Shown here piece after piece: positions 25,490-33,736 of a stretch of 64,000 bases of DNA. The notes beneath the pieces are model-generated. The model saw only the letters and a program-made list of their open reading frames with translations, was not told the DNA's origin and searched no databases. The DNA is from Micromonospora sp. MW-13 (lineage in GTDB: Bacteria; Actinomycetota; Actinomycetes; Mycobacteriales; Micromonosporaceae), in the NCBI RefSeq assembly GCF_003434305.1, contig NZ_QKKX01000015.1, positions 62,001 to 126,000 on the forward strand, given 5' to 3'. How positions within the stretch are numbered: the first letter of the stretch is position 1; every line of letters starts with the position of its first letter. The position numbers were made by a program, and so were the translations under genes.

Positions 25490-25749
25490 GGGTGCGCGTC
25501 CACGATCTCGTCGGCCTCGACCATGCGGACGGTGAAGTCCTCGATGACCGGGTTGGCGAGCAGCTTGTCGGCGATCTCCCGGGCCCGGTCAAGGTCCGGT
25601 TCACCGGTGAAATCGATCTCGATCCGCCTGCCGATCCGGACAGAGGCGACGTCGCTGACGCCGAGCCGAGGCAGCGCGTTTGCGACGGCCTGACCCTGAG
25701 GATCGAGGATCTCGGGCTTGAGCATGACGTCGACGACGACGCGAGGCAC
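25486..25749 (-). CDS. purS: Phosphoribosylformylglycinamidine synthase, PurS subunit
   Basis: 87 residues from GTG 25749 with ribosome-binding site AGGAG six bases upstream. The small bridging subunit of the PurLQS complex shows [43 protein letters not shown] and [15 protein letters not shown]. First gene of the purS-purQ-purL(-comB) operon, with four-base coupling to purQ. Confidence 0.95.
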   Translation of the reverse strand: MPRVVVDVMLKPEILDPQGQAVANALPRLGVSDVASVRIGRRIEIDFTGEPDLDRAREIADKLLANPVIEDFTVRMVEADEIVDAHP

Positions 25750-26116
25750 TGGGCACTCCTGACTGTGTACGCAGTTGGGTGCCGACCCACAACGGGCGAG
25801 CGCAGCCAGCCTACCTGGCAGATACCGCCTCAGCCGCATCGGCCGGGGGCAGTTCAGGCAGTGATCAACATAACCGACGGAACGCGGGCGGCATGGTGTC
25901 CGATCCCGCGTGAAACGTCCCCGAGCAGGCCGTTAGCCACGCCACAGAATGCCAAATTGTTACATCGGCCAGTCTCGATCACACCCTTGCCGCAAGATAC
26001 GCCGACCCCTACTATCCATCGACAAAGCCCTATGTAAGGCCGGCGGGTGACCCGCAACCCCCACCGGCGCGACCGACCCGGCGATCCCGGGTCCGTGAGG
26101 CAAGGAGTACGTCCCG
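25750..26116. other. Intergenic divergent promoter region of purS and the protease gene
   Basis: 367 bases without a gene. Positions about 25940-26035 are A+T-richer than the surroundings (for example GCCAAATTGTTACATCGG and CCCTACTATCCATCG), the likely site of divergent promoters. No hairpin resembling a riboswitch was recognised. Confidence 0.4.
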
Positions 26117-26800
26117 ATGCGTATCCGTTCCCTGCTCGCCGTGGTCGGCACCGCACTGGTCGGCGTCCTGGGCGCCACTGGTGGCGCAGCCGCCGCCCCG
26201 GCCGGTCCCCAGCCGATCATCGGCGGCGGCACCGTCTCCTCCGCCCCCTGGGCGGCCGCCGTGTTCAGCAACGGCTCGTTCACCTGCTCCGGCAGTGTCA
26301 TCGCCGCGCAGTGGGTGCTCACCGCCCGGCACTGCGTCAGCGGCACCATGTCCGTCCGGGTCGGCAGCGTCTACTACGCCTCGGGCGGCACCACCCGCAC
26401 CGTGAGCGCCTCGTACACCCGCTACGACCTGGCCCTGCTGCGGCTGTCCAGCGCGGTCAGCACGTCCACCGTGACGCTGGCCAGCAGCAACCCGCCGATC
26501 GGCTCCACCAACACGATCTACGGCTGGGGTATGACCTGCTACAGCGGCTGCTCCGCCTCCAGCCAGCTCAAGACCGCCAGCGTCCAGGTGACCAGCACCA
26601 GCGTGACCGACGCGTACGGCGGCCAGGCGATCCGGAGCACCCGGATCAACGGCAACGCGTGGCGGGGCGACTCGGGCGGCCCGCAGTTCTACAGCGGCCA
26701 GCAGGTCGGGGTGGCCTCCACCGCCGACGGGTCGAGCATCCAGAACTACGGCAGCGTCGCGTACAACCGGGCCTGGATCACCTCGGTGGCCGGTGTCTGA
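26117..26800 (+). CDS. Secreted trypsin-like serine protease (family S1)
   Basis: 227 residues from ATG 26117 with ribosome-binding site AAGGAG. The signal peptide (residues about 1-27) and a very short propeptide precede IIGGG, the mature N-terminus whose insertion activates S1 proteases. The catalytic triad is visible as His in WVLTARHCV, Asp in YDLALLRL and Ser in WRGDSGGPQF. Two further Cys (GMTCYSGCSAS) likely form a disulphide. The enzyme probably acts outside the cell on protein nutrients. The gene is monocistronic. Confidence 0.93.
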   Translation: MRIRSLLAVVGTALVGVLGATGGAAAAPAGPQPIIGGGTVSSAPWAAAVFSNGSFTCSGSVIAAQWVLTARHCVSGTMSVRVGSVYYASGGTTRTVSASYTRYDLALLRLSSAVSTSTVTLASSNPPIGSTNTIYGWGMTCYSGCSASSQLKTASVQVTSTSVTDAYGGQAIRSTRINGNAWRGDSGGPQFYSGQQVGVASTADGSSIQNYGSVAYNRAWITSVAGV

Positions 26801-26965
26801 CCGTCACCCTGCCCGGCCCGTCTGGGGCCTGTCGGGTGGTTGACACCGCGAGCGGCGCGGATGGTCGGCGGAGCGCCGGCCGTCCGCGCCGACCCGTTTT
26901 GCAGCATCCGGGCAGCTGACCACGGCCGACGAACCGGCCCCCGGCCGGTACGACAGCATCGAACC

Positions 26966-27427
26966 GTGCTGGTCGTGACGACGGATCAACTGCCCGGCTA
27001 CGAGATCCGCCAGATCCTCGGCGAAGTGGTGTCCTCGATGGCCAGGACGCGCAACCCGTACCGCGAGGGGGTGAAGAACCTCCGTGGCGGCGCGTACGAC
27101 CCGATGGCACCGGACAATCTGACCCGCTGGCGGACGGACTCGGTGGCCCGCCTCGGCGAGGAGGCCCGCCGGCTCGGCGCGAACGCCGTGATCGGCATGC
27201 GCTTCGACAGCCGGGACTGCGGCGAGATGTGGATGGAGATCTGCGCGTACGGCACGGCGGTGATCGTGGCCCCCAAGACCCCGGACATCATGCCCCCGGA
27301 CCAGCCCATGATCGCGGCCGAGACGGCCAACGACCCGGCGATCACCGGGTCCCCCGGCGGCATCGCCGAACCGGCCAGCGCCCCCGACCTCAGCTCCGCC
27401 GCCGAAACCCCCACCCGCAACTCCTGA
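26966..27427 (+). CDS. YbjQ/UPF0145-family heavy-metal-binding-like protein
   Basis: 153 residues from GTG 26966 (VLVVTTDQLPGYEIRQILG). Residues about 1-105 match the YbjQ fold: YEIRQILGEVVSSMARTRNPYREG, then ARRLGANAVIGMRFDSRD and a strand MWMEICAYGTAVIV. The family forms pentamers and is often labelled heavy-metal binding, though its activity is unproven. The last 45 residues are a Pro/Ala/Thr-rich tail beyond the fold. There is no signal peptide. Confidence 0.85.
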   Translation: MLVVTTDQLPGYEIRQILGEVVSSMARTRNPYREGVKNLRGGAYDPMAPDNLTRWRTDSVARLGEEARRLGANAVIGMRFDSRDCGEMWMEICAYGTAVIVAPKTPDIMPPDQPMIAAETANDPAITGSPGGIAEPASAPDLSSAAETPTRNS

Positions 27428-27507
27428 CCCACCCACCGCCCCACCTGCCCCGCCCCCACCCCCGCCGGCGGGGCGAGGCCGGGGGGGTGGGGGGCTGGGG
27501 GGTGGGG
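27428..27507. other. C-rich/G-rich tract between convergent genes
   Basis: A C-rich block (27428-27470) is followed by GCCGGCGGGGC and a G-rich block with runs of 7, 6, 6 and 4 G (27481-27507). It can form a long hairpin serving both convergent genes, and the plus strand alone fits a G-quadruplex. Confidence 0.5.
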
Positions 27508-28941
27508 TCAGAGGATGGGGGGCGGGGAGTAGTTCGCCGCGGTGGGGTGGGCGGTTACGATCTTGGCGATTCGGGTGGTGACCGCGTTGACCTGGGCCTC
27601 GGCGGCGCCGGCGAAGGCCGTGCGGTCGGCGACCAGGGCGTCGATGTCGGCGCGGGACAGGCCCAGGCGGGCGTCGGCCGCCAGGCGGTCGAAGAGGTCG
27701 TTCTCGGCGGCGCCCCGCTCCCGCATGGCCAGCGCCACGGCGACCGCGTGCTCCTTGATCGCCTCGTGCGCGGCCTCCCGGCCGACGCCCCGCCGGACCG
27801 CCGCGACCAGGATCTTCGTGCTGGCCAGGAAGGGCAGGAAGCGCTCCAACTCCCGGTTGATCACCGCCGGGTACGCCCCGAACTCGTCCAGCACGGTGAG
27901 GAACGTCTGGAACAGCCCGTCGGCGGCGAAGAACGCGTCCGGCAGGGCGACCCGGCGGACCACGGAGCAGGAGACGTCCCCCTCGTTCCACTGGTCGCCG
28001 GCCAGCTCGCCGACCATCGACAGGTACCCCCGGATGATCACCGCGAAGCCGTTCACCCGTTCGCTGGACCGGGTGTTCATCTTGTGCGGCATCGCGCTGG
28101 AGCCCACCTGGCCCGGCTTGAAGCCCTCGGTGACCAGCTCCTGACCGACCATCAGCCGGATCGTGGTGGCCAGCGACGACGGCGCGGCGGCGACCTGGGC
28201 CAGCGCGGCGAGCACCGCCATGTCGATCGAGCGCGGGTAGACCTGGCCGACGCTGTCCAGCACCCGGGCGAAGCCGAGGTGTTCGGCAACCCGGCGCTCC
28301 AGCTCGGCGACCTTCGCGGCGTCGCCGTCGAACAGGTCGAGCTGGTCGGCGGCGGTGCCGACCGGGCCCTTGATCCCGCGCAGGGGGTACCAGTCGATCA
28401 GATCCTCCAGCCGCTCGTACGCGATCAGCAGCTCCTCGGCGGCCGACGCGAAGCGCTTGCCCAGCGTGGTGGCCTGCGCGGCGACGTTGTGCGAGCGGCC
28501 GGTCAGCACCAGGCCGGAGTGCTCGTGGGCGAGCCGGGCCAGCCGGGCCAGCGTGGCGACGACCCGGTCCCGGACCAGCTCCAGCGAGGCGCGCACCTGG
28601 AGCTGCTCGACGTTCTCGGTGAGGTCCCGGGAGGTCATCCCCTTGTGCACGTGCTCGTGCCCGGCGAGCGCGCTGAACTCCTCGATCCGGGCCTTCACGT
28701 CGTGCCGGGTGACCCGCTCGCGCTCGGCGATCGAGGCCAGGTCGACGTCGTCCAGCACCCGCTCGTACGCCTCGACGACCCCGTCGGGGACGGCCACGCC
28801 GAGGTCCCGCTGGGCGCGGAGGACGGCGAGCCAGAGCCGCCGCTCCATCCGCACCTTCTCCTCGGGCGACCAGAGGGCGACCAGTTCGGGCGAGGCGTAC
28901 CGGTGGGCGAGCACGTTCGGGATCGTCGTCACGTACCTCAT
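27508..28941 (-). CDS. purB: Adenylosuccinate lyase
   Basis: 477 residues from ATG 28941 (GTG 28932 is an alternative). It cleaves SAICAR to AICAR and adenylosuccinate to AMP. The conserved segments are NVLAHRYASPEL, ERVTRHDVKARIEEF, HKGMTSRDLTENVEQLQ, GRSHNVAAQATTLGKR, PLRGIKGPVGTAADQL and the signature loop GQVGSSAMPHKMNTRSSERV with the catalytic Ser. Length and sequence match actinobacterial PurB. The gene is alone on the strand, with a G-rich tract directly after its stop. Confidence 0.96.
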   Translation of the reverse strand: MRYVTTIPNVLAHRYASPELVALWSPEEKVRMERRLWLAVLRAQRDLGVAVPDGVVEAYERVLDDVDLASIAERERVTRHDVKARIEEFSALAGHEHVHKGMTSRDLTENVEQLQVRASLELVRDRVVATLARLARLAHEHSGLVLTGRSHNVAAQATTLGKRFASAAEELLIAYERLEDLIDWYPLRGIKGPVGTAADQLDLFDGDAAKVAELERRVAEHLGFARVLDSVGQVYPRSIDMAVLAALAQVAAAPSSLATTIRLMVGQELVTEGFKPGQVGSSAMPHKMNTRSSERVNGFAVIIRGYLSMVGELAGDQWNEGDVSCSVVRRVALPDAFFAADGLFQTFLTVLDEFGAYPAVINRELERFLPFLASTKILVAAVRRGVGREAAHEAIKEHAVAVALAMRERGAAENDLFDRLAADARLGLSRADIDALVADRTAFAGAAEAQVNAVTTRIAKIVTAHPTAANYSPPPIL

Positions 28942-28985
28942 TCTCCCGCACGCCGCGCTGGTCACCCCAGCCAGGCCACCACGAC

Positions 28986-29624
28986 TCACACCCTGGGCAC
29001 GTCGTGCACCGGGGCGCTCACCACGATGGTCTTGGTCTGCTTGCCGTGGGAGTTGCGCACGGTCAGCGTGTACGTGTGCTTCTGGATATCGCCCTCCCCA
29101 CCCGAGCAGGGGAAGTTCAGGACCTCGCTGCCGGCCGGCGGGTAGTCGTCGGCGTAGATGCCGGGGCCGTCGATCGAGAGGGCGACGGAGTCGACGTTGC
29201 TGGCCTTCCACTCCACGAGGACCGGGCTCCCGGCGATCGGGTTGACGCTGGTCCCGGCCGGACAGGACGGCTTGTCGGCGACCCGGAAGTAGGCGATGGC
29301 GGGCGCGTTCGACGTCGACTTCGTGCCGGACTCGCCACCGCTGCTGCCGGTGCCGCCGCCCTTCGCGCCGCCCCCGGTCGACCCGCCGCCCGTTGACCCG
29401 CCGCCCTTCGCGCCGGTGCTGGCCGACGCGCCGGAGCCGGGACCGTTGTCGCCGGAGCCGCCGCCGGCGGCGGCCGATCCCGGCGCGGCGGCGGGGGCCT
29501 CGGTCACCGTGGTCGACGCGGTGGACTCCGTGGACGTCGTGGCGGTGGACGTGCAGCCGCTGGCCGCGAGCCCGGCGGCCAGGACAACGACGGCAGCGGG
29601 GCGGAGCAGAGCTCGACCGGGCAT
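28986..29624 (-). CDS. Lipoprotein with Gly/Ser-rich linker and C-terminal beta domain
   Basis: 212 residues from ATG 29624 with ribosome-binding site AGGAG. The signal peptide ends in the lipobox LAASGC, predicting a lipid-anchored surface protein. Residues about 24-95 are a Ser/Thr/Gly linker (repeats like GGGSTGG). The C-terminal domain of about 110 residues (AYFRVADKPSCPAG, GSPVLVEWKASNVDSVALSID, LTVRNSHGKQTKTIVV) reads as an Ig/PKD-like beta sandwich with one Cys pair. Binding partner unknown. Confidence 0.8.
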   Translation of the reverse strand: MPGRALLRPAAVVVLAAGLAASGCTSTATTSTESTASTTVTEAPAAAPGSAAAGGGSGDNGPGSGASASTGAKGGGSTGGGSTGGGAKGGGTGSSGGESGTKSTSNAPAIAYFRVADKPSCPAGTSVNPIAGSPVLVEWKASNVDSVALSIDGPGIYADDYPPAGSEVLNFPCSGGEGDIQKHTYTLTVRNSHGKQTKTIVVSAPVHDVPRV

Positions 29625-29761
29625 GACCACTCCTAGAGGAGGCACCGCCACCGGGACGTCCGGGCAGGCTGACACCCACGGTAGGTAGCCCCGACAACGC
29701 CGACTGACCTGCGCGAACGCCCCTGCGGGAAGGAGGGCGGGAGCCGGCGACCGGGGCCGGC

Positions 29762-30013
29762 TCAGTAGGGTGCGGGGCGGCCGGTCAGGGCGGCGTACAG
29801 GCCGGCGGCAGCCGCCTGCTCGGAGTCGTACGCCTGGCGGACGTCGTGCACGCCGCGTTCGTACAGGCCGATCTCCCAGCCCCCGTCGGGCGAGCGGCGC
29901 AGGAACCAGAAGTCGGGCGGGACCGGCACGTGCTCGTGCACGTCCTCGATCTCGAAGGCGTTCGGCGACAACCCCGCCGCCAGCAGGGCGCCGCGCACCT
30001 CGTACCGGTCCAC
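29762..30013 (-). CDS. Small partner of the TNT-domain toxin (putative immunity protein)
   Basis: 83 residues from GTG 30013 with ribosome-binding site GGAGG. No signal peptide is present. The sequence (VDRYEVRGALLAAGL, PNAFEIEDVHEHVPVPPDFWFLRR, DGGWEIGLYERGVHDVRQAYDS) is short and mixed alpha/beta. It starts 29 bases after the TNT-domain gene on the same strand, the standard layout of a toxin followed by its cytoplasmic antidote. From memory, similar small proteins accompany TNT domains in other actinomycetes. The immunity role is inferred. Confidence 0.65.
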   Translation of the reverse strand: MDRYEVRGALLAAGLSPNAFEIEDVHEHVPVPPDFWFLRRSPDGGWEIGLYERGVHDVRQAYDSEQAAAAGLYAALTGRPAPY

Positions 30014-30042
30014 ACCCGGCCTCCGTTCCGCGTCACCCGGCG

Positions 30043-30873
30043 TCAGCAGACGGCCGGAGCGTAGCCGCGCTGGAGCGGAACGGCGCAGGCCCCCGCCGTC
30101 AGGTCCTCCTCGACCAGGTACCCGTGCTGGAGCAGCCATGTGATGCTCAGGGTCGCCCCGGCCTGCGGCAGGTACGCCGGGTTGAGCTGGAACTGGGTGC
30201 CCAGGCCGGACTGGGCGAACCAGGGCGCGATCGGCCCGGAGTCGACCGCGAACGGCCTGACCACGCAGTAGACGTGGTAGTTGGCCAGCGGGGCGCCGGC
30301 CGGTGTGTTGAGGTTCGACGGCGGCAGCGACCGGGCGCCGAACGGCGTGCCGAGCGGGGCGAGGAACGCGCCGCCCGGGAAGCCGAAGCGGTCGAGCCGG
30401 TACCCGGGCAGCAGGGTCTGCTGGTTCTTGATCGGCCCGTCGGGGCCGAGGACGAAGCCGCTCGCGGGCGGGTAGACGTACCCGGTCCCGGTGGCGTTGC
30501 CGAACTGCCGGAGGAACTCGGTCCCGGTGCGGCCGCCGAAGCGCTGGTAGCCGGCCAGCAGCGGGCCGACCGGCGGCGCGCCGGGCAGCACGGCGGGGCC
30601 GAGCAGCGGGTTGTCGTCGAAGTGGGCCGTGGTGGGCGGCGCGTTCGGCGGGTTGCCTGGGCGGCACAGGCCCTGCGCCGGCTGCGGCTGGCCGGCGTCG
30701 GCCCGGAGCCCGCCCGCCTGGCGGGACGCCGACGCGCCGGCATGGTCGCTGGCACCCGGGGCGGACGCGCCGGCCTGATCGGTGGCGTTCGGGGCCGCGG
30801 CTTGCGCGGCCGTGGGTGCCAGCGCCAGGGCCGCCCCGGAAAGGGCGGCCAACGCCCAACGAGGAATCTTCAT
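30043..30873 (-). CDS. Secreted TNT-domain protein (predicted NAD glycohydrolase toxin)
   Basis: 276 residues from ATG 30873 with ribosome-binding site GGAGG. The signal peptide ends near AQAAAP. A linker of about 45 residues follows. The rest matches the TNT (tuberculosis necrotizing toxin, DUF4237) domain: GYQRFGGRTGTEFLRQFG, YVYPPASGFVLGPDGPIKNQQTLLPGYRLDRFGFPGGAFLAPLGTPFGARSLPP, NYHVYCVV and a closing basic segment. The Mycobacterium tuberculosis domain hydrolyses NAD. Here the enzyme would be exported by Sec rather than through an outer-membrane porin. Catalytic competence is not proven; the small downstream gene may be its immunity factor. Confidence 0.85.
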   Translation of the reverse strand: MKIPRWALAALSGAALALAPTAAQAAAPNATDQAGASAPGASDHAGASASRQAGGLRADAGQPQPAQGLCRPGNPPNAPPTTAHFDDNPLLGPAVLPGAPPVGPLLAGYQRFGGRTGTEFLRQFGNATGTGYVYPPASGFVLGPDGPIKNQQTLLPGYRLDRFGFPGGAFLAPLGTPFGARSLPPSNLNTPAGAPLANYHVYCVVRPFAVDSGPIAPWFAQSGLGTQFQLNPAYLPQAGATLSITWLLQHGYLVEEDLTAGACAVPLQRGYAPAVC

Positions 30874-31028
30874 TACGAACCTCCAGAATTCGGACAGCAA
30901 GCTGTCCTCATCTTCAGGAGGTCGTGCACTAGATGTAGGCTTTAGTCCGCTTTACCACCGGGACGGCTGACCGCTCCGAGCGCACGGCACCCCACCGGCC
31001 GGCGCGGCCGGTGGGGTCGAATCCGCCT

Positions 31029-32321
31029 TCAGCGCTCCAGGATCGCCGTCACGCCCTGGCCGCCCGCCGCACAGATCGAGATCAACCCGCGCCCGGAGCC
31101 GGACTCCGCGAGCAGCTTGGCCAGGGTGGCCACGATCCGCCCGCCGGTGGCGGCGAACGGGTGCCCGGCGGCCAGCGACGAGCCGTTGACGTTGAGCCGG
31201 TTCCGGTCGATCGCGCCGAGCGGGCCGTCCAGGCCCAGCCGGTCCTTGCAGAACTCCGGCGACTCCCAGGCGGCCAGGGTGGCCAGCACCTGGGAGGCGA
31301 ACGCCTCGTGGATCTCGTAGTGGTCGAAGTCCTGCAACGTCAGCCCGGCCCGGTCCAGCATCCGGGGCACGGCGTACGCGGGGGCCATCAGCAGCCCCTC
31401 GTCGCCGTGCACGAAGTCCACCGCGGCCGTCTCGAACCAGCTGAACCAGGCGAGTACCGGGAGGCTGTGCTCGCGCGCCCACTCCTCGGACGCGAGCAGC
31501 ACCGTCGACGCGCCGTCGGTCAGCGGCGAGGAGTTGCCGGCGGTCATGGTGGCCCGGTCGGCGTCCGGGCCCCGGTGCCCGAACACCGGCTTCAGCGAGC
31601 CGAGCTTCTCCAGGCTGGTGTCCGGGCGCAGGTTCTGGTCCCGGGTCAGCCCGAGGTACGGGGTCATCAGGTCGTCGAAGAACCCCCGCTCGTACGCGGC
31701 GGCGAGGCGCTGGTGGGAGCGCAGCGCCAGCTCGTCCTGGGCCTGCCGGTCGACGTTCCAGCGCAGGGCGGTGCGGGCGGCGTGCTCGCCCATCGACAGC
31801 CCGGTGCGGGGCTCGGCGTTGCGGGGGATCTCCGGCCGGAACGGCTGGAGCGGGCGCAACTTCGCCGCGATCCTCAGCCGCTCGCCGAGGGTCCGGGCGG
31901 AGTTGAGCCGGAGCAGGGTGCGGCGCATCTCCTCGTTGACCGCGAGCGGCGCGTCGGAGGTGGTGTCCACGCCACCGGCGATGCCGACGTCGAGCTGCCC
32001 GAGGGCGATCTTGTTGGCGACCAGGATCACCGCCTCCAGGCCGGTGCCGCAGGCCTGCTGGATGTCGTACGCCGGGGTGCGCGGGTCGAGGCGGGAGCCG
32101 AGCACCACCTCGCGGGTCAGGTTGAAGTCCTTCGAGTGCTTCAGCACCGCCCCCGCGACGACCTCGCCGACCCGCTGCCCGGCCAGCCCGAACCGGGCCA
32201 CCAGGCCGTCCAGCGCCGCGCCGAGCAGGTCCGCGTTGGACGCGCTCGCGTACCGGGAGTTGGACCGGGCGAAGGGGATGCGGTTGCCGCCGATGACCGC
32301 GACCCGCCGGATGCTCTGCAC
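31029..32321 (-). CDS. Acetyl-CoA acetyltransferase (FadA2/FadI-type thiolase)
   Basis: 430 residues from GTG 32321 with ribosome-binding site GGAGG. The thiolase cleaves 3-ketoacyl-CoA or condenses acetyl-CoA. The active Cys is in QQACGTGLEAVI, with the catalytic His in HEAFASQVL and the C-terminal CAAGGQG Cys. NGSSLAAGHPFAATGGR is the conserved loop with the second His. It diverges from the FabG4-like gene across a 56-base region holding a perfect palindrome. The order thiolase/FabG4/MaoC matches M. tuberculosis fadA2-fabG4-Rv0241c, from general knowledge. Confidence 0.92.
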   Translation of the reverse strand: MQSIRRVAVIGGNRIPFARSNSRYASASNADLLGAALDGLVARFGLAGQRVGEVVAGAVLKHSKDFNLTREVVLGSRLDPRTPAYDIQQACGTGLEAVILVANKIALGQLDVGIAGGVDTTSDAPLAVNEEMRRTLLRLNSARTLGERLRIAAKLRPLQPFRPEIPRNAEPRTGLSMGEHAARTALRWNVDRQAQDELALRSHQRLAAAYERGFFDDLMTPYLGLTRDQNLRPDTSLEKLGSLKPVFGHRGPDADRATMTAGNSSPLTDGASTVLLASEEWAREHSLPVLAWFSWFETAAVDFVHGDEGLLMAPAYAVPRMLDRAGLTLQDFDHYEIHEAFASQVLATLAAWESPEFCKDRLGLDGPLGAIDRNRLNVNGSSLAAGHPFAATGGRIVATLAKLLAESGSGRGLISICAAGGQGVTAILER

Positions 32322-32353
32322 GATCCCGCCTCCAATTCAGGACTTGCCCACAA

Positions 32354-32369
32354 CCTACTGGCCAGTAGG
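32354..32369. promoter_or_regulatory. Perfect 16-bp palindrome, probable TetR-family operator
   Basis: CCTACTGGCCAGTAGG lies midway between the divergent thiolase (start 32321) and FabG4 (start 32378) genes, 9 bases before the FabG4 ATG. Its length and symmetry are typical of TetR-type operators controlling fatty-acid genes. Confidence 0.65.
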
Positions 32370-32377
32370 CTACGCCT

Positions 32378-33736
32378 ATGACCGACAGGTACGCGAGCTT
32401 CGTCCGATCGGGTGCCGGCCGCGCGCTGGTCAAGCGCCTCGGGCTGCCCGACCCGCCACGACTGCGCCGGCACACCCCCGGCGACCCGCTGGTCCCCGGG
32501 CCGGTGCTGCTCGGCGCGGCAACCGGCGGCCGGCTCGCCGAGCCGGTCGGCAGGGTCCTGACCGCCGCCGGGGTCGCCCTGGCCGACCCGGCCGCCGCGC
32601 CCGGCCCGGAGCGGCGGCACGCCGCCCTGGTGTACGACGCCACCGGCATCACCGACTCCACCGGCCTGCGCCAGCTCCACGACTTCTTCCACCCGCAGGC
32701 CCGCTCGGTGCTGCCCAGCGGCCGGGTGATCGTGCTGGGCACCCCGCCGCAGGAGTGCGGCTCCCCCCGGGAGGCGACCGCCCAGCGCGCCCTCGAAGGG
32801 CTGACCCGCAGCATCGGCAAGGAGTTCGGGCGGGGCGTGACCGCCCAGCTCGTCCACGTCACCCCGGCCGGGGACGCGGGCACGGGCACCGGCCTGGAGG
32901 CCACCCTGCGGTTCCTGCTCTCCGGCCGGTCCGCGTACGTCTCCGGGCAGGTGATCCGGGTCGGCGCGGGCCAGGCCGAGCCGCCGGCCGACTGGGATCG
33001 ACCGTTGGACGGCCAGGTCGTCCTGGTCACCGGGGCGGCCCGGGGCATCGGCGCGGCGCTGGCCCGGGTGCTGGCCCGCGACGGGGCGAAGGTGGTCGCG
33101 CTGGACGTCCCGGCCGCCGGGGACGAGCTGGCCGCCGTGGCCAACGAGATCGGCGGCACCGCCGTGCAGCTCGACCTGACCGCCCCGGACGCCCCGACCC
33201 GGCTCGCCGACCACCTGGCCGGCCGGCACGGACGCGTCGACGTGGTGGTGCACAACGCCGGCATCACCCGGGACAAGACCCTGGGCCGGATGGACGCCGA
33301 CCGGTGGGACCAGGTGCTCGACGTGAACCTCTCCAGCCAGGAGCGGATCAACGACGTGCTGCTGGAGCGCGGGCTCGTACCGGCCGGCGGGCGGATCGTC
33401 TCGGTCTCCTCGATCGCCGGGATCGCCGGCAACCGGGGGCAGACCAACTACGCCACCTCCAAGGCCGGGGTGATCGGCTTGGTGCAGTCGCTCGCCCCGG
33501 TGCTGCGCGAGCGCGGGATCAGCGTGAACGCGGTCGCCCCCGGCTTCATCGAGACCCGGCTGACCGCCCGCATCCCGCTGGTGATCCGGGAGGCGGGCCG
33601 CCGGATGAACAGCATGTCCCAGGGCGGCCTGCCGGTGGACGTGGCCGAGACGATCGGCTGGCTGGCCTGGCCGGCCAGCGGGGCGATCAGCGGCAACATC
33701 GTCCGGGTCTGCGGCCAGAGCCTGCTGGGGGCGTGA
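32378..33736 (+). CDS. 3-oxoacyl-ACP reductase, FabG4-type (long, two-domain)
   Basis: 452 residues from ATG 32378. The N-terminal about 205 residues form a degenerate Rossmann domain and the C-terminal part is the active short-chain dehydrogenase: VLVTGAARGIGAALARVLA (NAD loop), VVVHNAGITRDKTLGRMD, then SVSSIAGIAGNRGQTNYATSKAG with catalytic Ser, Tyr and Lys. This double layout is that of FabG4 of M. tuberculosis, an NADH-dependent ketoacyl-CoA reductase. Its stop overlaps the next start by one base (TGATG), coupling it to the MaoC-like dehydratase. Confidence 0.92.
   Translation: MTDRYASFVRSGAGRALVKRLGLPDPPRLRRHTPGDPLVPGPVLLGAATGGRLAEPVGRVLTAAGVALADPAAAPGPERRHAALVYDATGITDSTGLRQLHDFFHPQARSVLPSGRVIVLGTPPQECGSPREATAQRALEGLTRSIGKEFGRGVTAQLVHVTPAGDAGTGTGLEATLRFLLSGRSAYVSGQVIRVGAGQAEPPADWDRPLDGQVVLVTGAARGIGAALARVLARDGAKVVALDVPAAGDELAAVANEIGGTAVQLDLTAPDAPTRLADHLAGRHGRVDVVVHNAGITRDKTLGRMDADRWDQVLDVNLSSQERINDVLLERGLVPAGGRIVSVSSIAGIAGNRGQTNYATSKAGVIGLVQSLAPVLRERGISVNAVAPGFIETRLTARIPLVIREAGRRMNSMSQGGLPVDVAETIGWLAWPASGAISGNIVRVCGQSLLGA

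Noticed and set aside
25750..26116. Purine riboswitch upstream of purS
   Set aside because: No paired three-way junction or conserved purine-aptamer core could be recognised, and this aptamer is rare in actinobacteria.
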